Source: Acidimicrobiaceae bacterium (lineage in GTDB: Bacteria > Actinomycetota > Acidimicrobiia > Acidimicrobiales > Ilumatobacteraceae). Taken from it: a stretch of 64,000 nt of DNA. Each line of letters begins with the position of its first letter. Position 1 is the stretch's first letter. The notes below the pieces were generated by a model. That model searched no databases, was not told where the DNA came from, and saw only the letters and a program-made list of their open reading frames with translations. This document shows, in pieces, positions 55,757-62,797 of the stretch. The DNA is taken from assembly GCA_016722025.1 (NCBI GenBank), contig JADKGZ010000002.1, positions 62,001 through 126,000 of the forward strand. The letters are read 5' to 3'. Both the position numbers and the translations under genes were made by a program.

Positions 55757-56020
55757 ATGAACACCAACTTCCCGCTCACCGACAACGACGCCACGTCGGT
55801 GTGGATGAGCCAGGGCAACTGCCGCAACTACCCACCGGCGACGTTCTTCCCCAGCGACGGCGTGGGCGTCGATCGTGCCCGCAAGATCTGCAACGGTTGC
55901 CCAGTGCTCGACACCTGCCTCGAGCACGCGCTCGAGCACCGCATCGAGCACGGCGTGTGGGGCGGCGCCAGTGAGCGCGAGCGGCGTCGCATCCTCAAGC
56001 GTCGCCGCGTCGACGCCTGA
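55757..56020 (+). CDS. WhiB-family iron-sulfur transcription regulator
   Basis: 87 residues. The four cluster cysteines are C22, C45, C48 and C54 (C-x22-C-x2-C-x5-C), followed by the WhiB turn GVWGG at 66-70 and the basic DNA-binding tail ERERRRILKRRR. It binds a 4Fe-4S cluster and acts with the housekeeping sigma factor. AAGGAG seven bases before ATG 55757 fixes the start. Which Wbl class it belongs to is not clear by eye. Confidence 0.95.
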   Translation: MNTNFPLTDNDATSVWMSQGNCRNYPPATFFPSDGVGVDRARKICNGCPVLDTCLEHALEHRIEHGVWGGASERERRRILKRRRVDA

Positions 56021-56055
56021 CGCAGCACTCGCACTGGCCCCCACGACGCGAAAGA

Positions 56056-56084
56056 GCGCCGGCACCATGAATGGTGACCGGCGC
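56056..56084. terminator. Strong bidirectional hairpin between whiB and tatA
   Basis: GCGCCGGCACCAT, two-base GA tip, ATGGTG, one bulged A, CCGGCGC: up to 13 pairs. It lies between convergent genes, 36 bases after whiB and 15 before the tatA stop, so it can end both transcripts. There is no T tract, as is common in high-GC actinobacteria. Confidence 0.7.
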
Positions 56085-56098
56085 CCTGCCTGCGAACT

Positions 56099-56317
56099 TC
56101 AGCTGTCGGCGTCTTCAGCAGCCTTGGCTGTTTCCTTCGCCTTCTCGGCTTCCTTGGCCTTGTCGGCCTCCTTCTGGCCATCGGCCAGACCGTCCTTGAA
56201 CTCCTTCTGTGCCTTGCCGAGGTTCTTGGCGAGCTTCGGCAACTGCGAGCCACCGAACAGCACGAGAACGACGACGAGAACGAGAACAATCTCAGGGGGG
56301 TCCAAGAACAGGAACAT
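56099..56317 (-). CDS. tatA: Twin-arginine translocase subunit TatA/E
   Basis: 72 residues. N-terminal helix PPEIVLVLVVVLVLFGGSQLPKLAKNLGKA (key part LFGGSQLPKLAKNLG, the F-G hinge and amphipathic helix of TatA), then a charged Lys/Glu/Ala tail. It forms the pore for folded proteins exported with RR signals. The usual FG-x-x-K-L reads FGGSQLPKL here. Lone gene; tatC is not nearby. Confidence 0.92.
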   Translation of the reverse strand: MFLFLDPPEIVLVLVVVLVLFGGSQLPKLAKNLGKAQKEFKDGLADGQKEADKAKEAEKAKETAKAAEDADS

Positions 56318-56379
56318 GTCAGCGAGGGTAGCACCGACTCGTGGCGATACCTAGTCGCCCGCGAGCATGCGATTTCGGC

Positions 56380-56646
56380 TCAAGCAGTACGGCGCGCGGC
56401 CTGCGAACGCTGGCGACGGAGGCGACGGCGCTCGCGCTCGGACAGGCCGCCCCAGATGCCGAACTTCTCGCCATTGACGAGTGCGTACTCCAAGCAGTCG
56501 AGCCGCACGGTGCAACCACGGCAGACTTCCTTGGCCTCGCGGGTGGATGCACCACGCTCGGGAAAGAAGAGATCGGGGTCGACACCGAGACAGTTGGCTT
56601 GGTCCTGCCAATTGGCTTGGGGTTCAGAAGTGACTTCGATGTGCAT
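56380..56646 (-). CDS. WhiB-family iron-sulfur transcription regulator (second copy)
   Basis: 88 residues. Cysteines C19, C42, C45 and C51 with the same spacing as the first copy, then GIWGGLSERERRRLRRQR. The wording NWQDQANCLGVDPDLFFPERG, here the FFPERG and GIWGG parts, resembles WhiB1/WhiB2-type proteins. ATG 56646 is the start. An AT-rich stretch (about 56700-56770, ending in GATATTCG-like sequence on the other strand) lies upstream and is the likely promoter zone. Confidence 0.95.
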   Translation of the reverse strand: MHIEVTSEPQANWQDQANCLGVDPDLFFPERGASTREAKEVCRGCTVRLDCLEYALVNGEKFGIWGGLSERERRRLRRQRSQAARRTA

Positions 56647-56807
56647 CTGGGCTGGCCTCCCTGCGCTTCAGGCCTCAGCAGTGGTGCCGCCCGCGACACC
56701 CCTGTAATTACATGGGCGTCATTCTCCCCTATCACATCACCTTCGCGCAAGGGGGGATTTCGAATATTGTCTGACGAGGCTTTTCGCGCGAACTGCGCGG
56801 CCTGCGC

Positions 56808-58841
56808 TCAGCCGGCGCGGCGATTGCCGCGACCGCGGGCCAGTTGCTTCTTGTGCTCGATGAAGTCGACCAGCACGTAGTCGCCGAGGTTCTCGTGATT
56901 GGTGAAGAACGCGCGACCGCGGTTGATGGACGACAGCTTCTCGATGAACGAGCGCAGGCCGTAGTCCGCGTCGAGCATGAACGTGTTGATGCGGATGCCG
57001 TCGCGGGTGCAGCGCACCACCTCGCGCAGCGTTGCCTCGACGGTCTCCTGCACGGGCGGGTAGTTGAAGAACACATCGCCTCGCGGCGTGATGTGGGCGG
57101 TGGGCTCGCCATCGGTGATCATGATGATCTGCTTCGTACCCGTCTGGCGCGCCAGCATCTTGCGGGCCAGCGTGAACCCGTGGTGCATGTTCGTGCCGTA
57201 GGCGAAGTCCCAGCTCACCTCGGGCAGCTGCGCGGCGGTGAGCTCGTACGCCGTCTCACTGAAGCCCACCAGGCCCATGTAGTCGCGTGGGAACTGCGAG
57301 GTGATCAGCGAGTGCAACGCCATCGCCACCTTCTTCGCCGGCAGGAAGTTGTCGCGCATCGGCATGCTCATCGACAGATCGAGCATCAAGACGGTCGACG
57401 AGCGGGTGACGTGTTCGGTGCGCTCGATCTCGAAGTCTTCCGGCGTCAGCTGCACGGGGGTCTGCGCGCCGTTGCGGCGAATGGCGTTGCGGATGGTGCG
57501 ATGCAGATCGAGGTTGAACGGGTCGCCGAACTCGTACTGCTTGGTCTCGTAGGTGCGTTCGTGGCCCTGGCCCAGGTTGTCCATCTGGTGCTGGCCCATC
57601 TTGTCCTTGGCCAGTTTGCTGAACAGGTCGCGCAACGCGTTGTTGCCGATCTTGCGAAGGCCCTTCGGTGTCAGCTCGAGCTTGCCCTCCTTCTGCTGGA
57701 TCAGGCCCGAGTCCTCGAGCATCTTGGTGAGCTGCGCCAGCTTCTCCAGTGAGTTGGCCGCGTCGTCGCCCATCAGCTCGCGCACCCGGTTCATGTCGGC
57801 CTCGGCCAGCGCTCCCGGGTTGGTGGCGTTGCGCAGCAGGTTCTCCAACTGGTCGAGGTCGCCCAGCTCTTGCATGGTCTGCATCGCCTGGCCCATGCCC
57901 ATGCCCTCGTCACCCTGGAACTCGTAGCTCTGCCCCCAACCTTCCTGCGGGAACATGCCCTGCAGGTTGCGGCCCAACTGGTCCATCTGCCAGCGCAGAT
58001 CCATGTCGTCCAGCAACTGGTCGCTCAGCTGTTGCAGCTGCGCGCGTTGCTCGGGCGTCATCGAGTTCATCATCGCTTGCATCGCTGCCATGCGCTGCGC
58101 CATCTGTTGCAGCAACTCGTCGAGGTTCTGCGGGTTCTCCGGGAAGAAGTCGCCGAACTGCTGCATGAACTGCTCGAACGCCTGCTGCTCGTCGTCGGGG
58201 TGGGCGCCGGCTTGGCGCTGCTCGATGAGGTCGTTGAGCGACGCCATCATGTCCTTCATGCGGGCCATGTCCCGTGGTGACATGTTCTGCATCGCCCCCG
58301 ACATCTTGTCGACCATCTGCTGCGTCAGCTGTTGCTTCAGCTTCTCCATCAGCTGCTCGAACCGCTGCTGTGCCTCACCGCTCTCGAAGTCGTACGCGCT
58401 CAGCTCGCGCACCTTGCCGGCGAGGTCGTTGGGCAGCATGTCGAGCCGGAAGTTGCGCTCGGCCGCGGCATCGCGAGCGGTGTTCGCCCGACGCTCGTCG
58501 CCGCTGCGTTCGGCCGCATCGGTGGCCTGCTCGACGGCGTGCCGCTCCTCGTCGACGATGTCGTTCAACTCGCTGGCGATCTCGTCGTAGACCCCACCGA
58601 GGTCGAACTGGTCCAGCGTGTCCTGTCGCTGCTGGCGCAGCTTCTCCATCAGCTCGCGCAGGCCCTGCACACGATCGGCGTTGCGGTCGCGCATGCCCTC
58701 CTGCATCATTCGCCGCAGCGCAGCGTTCACGTCACCGTGGTAGAGCAGGTCGTCGGTGAGCTCGCCGAACAGCCCCTCGGCATCGAGATCGAACCCCTTC
58801 TGCGTGCCGTCCCATCGTGAGTACGTGAACCGACTCCCCAT
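56808..58841 (-). CDS. Large VWA-domain protein, partner of a MoxR-type ATPase
   Basis: 677 residues. The N-terminal 450 are helical and unusually rich in Met and Gln (MAQRMAAMQAMMNSMTPEQR as a sample). The C-terminal VWA domain has the metal site LMLDLSMSMPM (DxSxS), T in YGTNMHHG and D in MITDGEPT, so the full MIDAS is present. Such proteins act with MoxR ATPases as chaperone pairs for metal loading or complex assembly. The matching ATPase is at 61306-62716 on the same strand, separated by plus-strand genes. ATG 58841 is the start. Confidence 0.88.
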   Translation of the reverse strand: MGSRFTYSRWDGTQKGFDLDAEGLFGELTDDLLYHGDVNAALRRMMQEGMRDRNADRVQGLRELMEKLRQQRQDTLDQFDLGGVYDEIASELNDIVDEERHAVEQATDAAERSGDERRANTARDAAAERNFRLDMLPNDLAGKVRELSAYDFESGEAQQRFEQLMEKLKQQLTQQMVDKMSGAMQNMSPRDMARMKDMMASLNDLIEQRQAGAHPDDEQQAFEQFMQQFGDFFPENPQNLDELLQQMAQRMAAMQAMMNSMTPEQRAQLQQLSDQLLDDMDLRWQMDQLGRNLQGMFPQEGWGQSYEFQGDEGMGMGQAMQTMQELGDLDQLENLLRNATNPGALAEADMNRVRELMGDDAANSLEKLAQLTKMLEDSGLIQQKEGKLELTPKGLRKIGNNALRDLFSKLAKDKMGQHQMDNLGQGHERTYETKQYEFGDPFNLDLHRTIRNAIRRNGAQTPVQLTPEDFEIERTEHVTRSSTVLMLDLSMSMPMRDNFLPAKKVAMALHSLITSQFPRDYMGLVGFSETAYELTAAQLPEVSWDFAYGTNMHHGFTLARKMLARQTGTKQIIMITDGEPTAHITPRGDVFFNYPPVQETVEATLREVVRCTRDGIRINTFMLDADYGLRSFIEKLSSINRGRAFFTNHENLGDYVLVDFIEHKKQLARGRGNRRAG

Positions 58842-58967
58842 CCCCGAACCCTACAACGCTTTACGGAACGGCTGTCGGGCCGTGGCCTGCACCTGTGAGT
58901 TCCGAGTCTTGACACAAAACAGAGCATGAACGCTTGTGAAAGCCTTCACGAAGTCCGCGCGTGCCGT

Positions 58968-58973
58968 TATAGT
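58968..58973 (+). promoter_or_regulatory. -10 element TATAGT of the compact cyclase gene
   Basis: TATAGT lies seven bases before ATG 58981 and there is no room for a ribosome site, so a leaderless transcript is likely. An imperfect palindrome TGAAAGCCTTCA lies just upstream at 58936-58947. Confidence 0.6.
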
Positions 58974-58980
58974 GACCCTG

Positions 58981-59532
58981 ATGCGCGTTCCCCGAACGTT
59001 CGCGTTCGTCGACCTGTCCGGGTTCACGAACTACACCGCAGCCTTCGGCGACGATGCCGCCGGACGCCTGCTCGGCGCGTTTCGCACCATCACCCGTGAG
59101 GTCGCCAGCGAGCGCGGCGTGCGCATCGCCAAGTGGCTGGGCGATGGTTGCATGATCGTGGCCGTCGAGCAGAGCGCGTGCATCGCGTTCGCGCTCGAGC
59201 TGGAACATCGCTCCGCCGAAGTGTGCGCGCCGCTCGCACTGCGCGTGGGCATCGCCACCGGCCACGCGCTGCTGTTCGAAGGCGACGACTACATCGGCTC
59301 GGCGGTCAACATGGCCGCCCGCCTGTGTGATGCGGCCGGCCCGTTCGAAGTGCTGCTGCCCACGATGCAGATCGAGCGGCTGCCCGAAGGCGTGGTCACA
59401 GCGGTGCATGGCGACCTCGAACTGCGCGGCTTCCCCGGCCCGATCAGCGTGGTCGAGCTCAGCGGCCAGCCGAAGCTGCACGCCAGCACCGACACCGGCG
59501 AACTGTGGACCCGCAGCCCATTCCTGGCCTGA
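58981..59532 (+). CDS. Stand-alone class III adenylate/guanylate cyclase
   Basis: 183 residues, just the catalytic domain. The metal Asp pair is in FAFVDLSGFT and KWLGDGCMIV, with the base-selecting Lys before LGDG; YIGSAVNMAARL keeps the transition-state Asn and Arg, and the preceding Asp (EGDDYIG) favours adenine. All catalytic residues are therefore in place, unlike the large cyclase at 16-19 kb. It has no sensor domain and probably works as a homodimer in the cytoplasm. ATG 58981 is chosen over an upstream ATG at 58936 because of the -10 placement. Confidence 0.88.
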   Translation: MRVPRTFAFVDLSGFTNYTAAFGDDAAGRLLGAFRTITREVASERGVRIAKWLGDGCMIVAVEQSACIAFALELEHRSAEVCAPLALRVGIATGHALLFEGDDYIGSAVNMAARLCDAAGPFEVLLPTMQIERLPEGVVTAVHGDLELRGFPGPISVVELSGQPKLHASTDTGELWTRSPFLA

Positions 59533-59567
59533 CCCCGCCGGCCTCCGCCCTCTCCCGTCGATCGCTC

Positions 59568-60511
59568 GTGGGGCGACACTCACCTCTGCAGGGAGTCGGC
59601 TGGCTGACGACCTCGCCTATGCCGCCGAGCTCGGCCTGCAAGAGGTTCGGCTCGACGTGCCCTGGGCACTCGCCCAACCGAAGGCAGGCGCCTACGACGG
59701 CGACGTGTTCGAACAGGTGCACGCGGCGGCGCACGCCGCGCGCGGCCTGGGCCTACAACCCTGGTTCCGGCTGCTGCAACCGGCGATTCCGAAGTGGTTC
59801 GACAACGACGGCGGGTTCACCGACGACCGCACGGCCGGCCACTGGTGGCCTCGGTGGGTGGAGCTGGTGGCGGAGCAGCTGGGCGAGGTGGCCGCCGGCT
59901 GGTTGCCGTTCGAGGCGCCGTACGCGATGGCGCAGCGACTCGTCCCCGACGACCCGCGACGGCACGGTGAGCTGATGCACACGCTGGTCGTGGCCTGGCG
60001 CGACGCGTGGCGCCTGCTGCGCATCGGGCCGCCGGTTGCGACCTCGCTGGATGTCACCATCGAACGGCCGGCAGACGGCAGCGAGGCTGCAGCGCAGGAG
60101 GCCCACCGGCGCGATCAGCTGCGGTGGGGCCTGTGGCTCGGCGGCATGCGGGATGGCGTCGTGCGCATCCCGGGCCGCGCCGACAAGCAGCTGGCCGACC
60201 TCGATGGTGCATGCACCGTCGTCGGTCTCGCGATGCGAAGCGATGTGGAGGCCGGTCTTCAACGCGCCGGCGAACAGGGCCCCGAGCGGCCGCTGGCCGT
60301 CACCTTCCGCCCGCTCGGCGACAGCGACGGCCAGCGTGCCCAGTCGATCACCGCGATGTGGCGCGACGTGCGCCGCACCGCCGGCGAGCTGACGATCACC
60401 TCGGTCACGATCACACCGTTCACCGACAACGACGACCAGCCAGAGCGCCCCGGCATCGCCACAGCGCGGCGCGAGCTGAAGGACAGCGGCGATGCGTTCC
60501 TCCACGGTTGA
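59568..60511 (+). CDS. Glycoside hydrolase family 1-like protein, 5' end unclear or frameshifted
   Basis: From about 59600 the frame reads LADDLAYAAELGLQEVRLDV (core LGLQEVRLDVPWALAQP), then LGLQPWFRLLQPAIPKWFDN and GHWWPRWVELVAEQLG: TIM-barrel strands of a reduced GH1 fold. No ATG, GTG or TTG opens this frame after the cyclase gene. GTG 59568 in another frame gives VGRHSPLQGVGW, which would join with one indel near 59605. The usual GH1 Asn-Glu acid site appears as PFEAPYAM, so Glu is kept. A sugar target is not predictable. It may be a degraded or non-catalytic relative. Confidence 0.55.
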
Positions 60512-60567
60512 CGCGTTCCGCCGGGTTCAGGGTTGAACTGCGGCGCCACTGGGAGGACAATCGAGGC

Positions 60568-60656
60568 ATGAGCGAACTCCGCCCGGACGTTTCGCCGTCT
60601 GCCAAGACCCTCGGGGCGCTGTGTTCCAGATCATGGCCCTGACCGAGGAGATGTGA
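60568..60656 (+). CDS. Tiny coupled ORF before the methyltransferase (one frame break)
   Basis: ATG 60568 has GGAGG about 13 bases upstream. The frame gives MSELRPDVSPSAKTLGA then stops at 60642. With one base added in the GGGGC run near 60615 it continues VFQIMALTEEM and stops at TGA 60654-60656, overlapping the methyltransferase GTG in ATGTGA. The overlap suggests a real 29-residue leader-like peptide or small protein translated ahead of the enzyme. Function unknown. Confidence 0.35.
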
Positions 60657-61297
60657 GCAGCGCCATGCCGTCAGCCGCCGCCAGCGAAGAGTTCTGGGAC
60701 GCCCGCTACCGCTCGGCGCCGGCGATCTGGAGCGGCAACCCGAACCCACATCTCGTCGCCGACGCTGGCGACCTCACACCTGGTCGGGCGCTCGACATCG
60801 GAGCCGGCGAGGGCGCCGACGCGATCTGGTTGGCTCAGCGGGGGTGGACGGTCACAGCGGTCGACATCTCCGGTGTGGCACTGCAGCGGGCCCGCGCCGA
60901 AGCCGAACGACATGGCCCACGCGTGGCCGAGCGGATCGAGTGGCTTCGCGCCGACCTCACCGCCTGGTCGCCACCCGTGACAGCGTTCGACCTCGTCTCG
61001 ATCCAGTTCATGCACCTACCGTCCGCCCAGCGCACACCGCTCTTCCAGCGATGCATCGATGCTGTCGCGGTGGGTGGCACCTTGCTGATCGTCGGCCACG
61101 ACGAATCGGATCTGCAGACCACCATTCGCCGGCCGCCGCAGCCCGATCTCTACTTCCACGCAGCAACGATCGCCACCGAACTGGGCGATCAGTGGACGGT
61201 CGTGGAAGCGGGCACTCGCGGCCGAACCGCTCGCGACGCCGACGACCAGGAGGTCGCGATTCGCGACGCCGTGCTGGTGGCGCGGCGCAAGGGCTAG
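60653..61297 (+). CDS. Class I SAM-dependent methyltransferase
   Basis: 214 residues. The SAM loop ALDIGAGEGADAIWLAQRG is shown here by its core DIGAGEGAD, then VTAVDISGVAL (acidic end of beta 2), WLRADLTAW (motif near SAM adenine) and FDLVSIQFMHL (motif IV). It resembles small TehB/Methyltransf_25 enzymes that modify tellurite, thiols or other small acceptors. GTG 60653 or ATG 60665 may be the start. It ends eight bases before the stop of the convergent MoxR gene. Confidence 0.85.
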   Translation: MSSAMPSAAASEEFWDARYRSAPAIWSGNPNPHLVADAGDLTPGRALDIGAGEGADAIWLAQRGWTVTAVDISGVALQRARAEAERHGPRVAERIEWLRADLTAWSPPVTAFDLVSIQFMHLPSAQRTPLFQRCIDAVAVGGTLLIVGHDESDLQTTIRRPPQPDLYFHAATIATELGDQWTVVEAGTRGRTARDADDQEVAIRDAVLVARRKG

Positions 61298-61305
61298 GGA
61301 ACCGC

Positions 61306-62716
61306 TCAGCCGCGGCCGCGGTAGGTGGCACCCGAACCGCTGGATGCGCCGTCCTTGTTGAGCCGCTTCGACAGGTGCAGGCCCTCCAGCACGAACTCGA
61401 CCGCGGCGGCCACGGCCGCCGGCGACTCGTCGCCGCCGGTGAGCGACAACACCGCCGCGTAGCGCCGGCACCTGCTGCACCAGCGCCGCCAAGTCGACCG
61501 AGGGCACGTCCTCGCCCGTATGGGCAATGGCGCCTTCTTCGAACGCTGCCACCACATCGCGCACCTGGTCGAGCGGCACCAGTTCCTTGAACACGGTGAG
61601 CACGGAAGCCTTCACCAGGTTCTCGAGGATGACGCCTTCACGACCCTCCTCGAGCGATTCGATCTCCACCTTGCCGCTGGTGCTTGCAGCCAGCGCCCCG
61701 AGATCGCTGACCCGCGGCACCACCACCTTCTCGGCGGCACGCAGACCACGCCGCAAGGCATTGGCCCCCAACACCTCCACGTTGCTGACCGACAGGCGCA
61801 CACTGACGCCACTGCGTTGGTTCACCTGGTTGCTGCTGCGCGCCAGCTGACTGAACGTGGCGACGACTCGCTCGAGGTAGGCGGGCACCGTCACCGTGAC
61901 ATCGCCGACGGTGGCCGGCCGCGCCTCTTGGCGCATGATGGTGACTTCGGTGTCGGCGTCGAGTGGATAGTGAGTGCGGATCTGGCTGCCGAACCGGTCC
62001 TTCAGCGGGGTGATGATGCGGCCCCGGTTGGTGTAGTCCTCCGGGTTGGCGGAGGCGACCAGCAGCACGTCGAGGGGCAGGCGGATCTTGTAGCCGCGGA
62101 TCTGCACATCGCGCTCTTCCAGCACGTTGAGCAGGCCCACCTGGATGCGCTCGGCGAGGTCGGGGATCTCGTTGATCGCAAAGATGCCCCTGTTGGTGCG
62201 CGGCACCAGCCCGTAGTGCAGCGTCAGCTCGTCACTGAGGTAGCGACCTTCGGCAACCTTGATGGGGTCGACCTCGCCGATCAGGTCGCTGATCGAGGTG
62301 TCGGGTGTGGCCAGCTTCTCACCGAAACGATCGTCTCGATGCACCCACGACAGCGGCGTGGCATCGCCCAACTCGGCCACCAGATCGCGAGAGTGCTTGC
62401 TGACCGGATGGTACGGGTCGTCGTTGATCTCGCTGCCGGCGATGATGGGCATCCACTCGTCGAGCAGCCCGGTGAGGCTGCGGATCATGCGGGTCTTCGC
62501 CTGACCGCGCTCGCCCAGGAAGATGATGTCGTGCCCGGCGAGCAATGCGTTCTCGAGCTGCGGCATGACGGTGTGCTCGTACCCCAGCACCCCTTCGAAC
62601 AGTGGCTGGCCGTTGGCGATGCGGGCCACCGCGTTGCGGCGGATCTCTTCCTTCACCGGCGTGGACTGCCAACCGGCGGCCTTCAGCTCACCCAACGTCG
62701 TCGCTCTGTTCACCAT
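61306..62716 (-). CDS. MoxR/ChlI-type AAA+ ATPase (frameshifted near the C-terminus)
   Basis: About 469 residues. Walker A is FLGERGQAKTRMIRSL, Walker B is GIFAINEIPDLAERIQ, sensor region VLLVASANPEDYTNRG and arginine finger area TPLKDRFGSQI. These are Mg-chelatase subunit I features. The frame breaks at about 61464-61468: VQQVPAL then YAAVLSLTGGDESPAAV continues to the TGA at 61306, explained by a CT lost from CTCTAC. It should remodel a partner together with the VWA protein at 56.8-58.8 kb. ATG 62716 is the start; it is divergent from the GH2 gene, 81 bases away. Confidence 0.88.
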
Positions 62717-62797
62717 GCGCCGACCATACCCGCCGCTGCGATGCTCTGCGGAGACGAGCCGGACAGTCGCGGGCTGCCACCCGTTACGATCGCAGCC

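Noticed and set aside
61016..61305. Apparent extension of the MoxR ATPase to 566 residues
   Set aside because: After the frame break the extension reads antisense to the methyltransferase; the conserved tail is in the other frame and ends at 61306.
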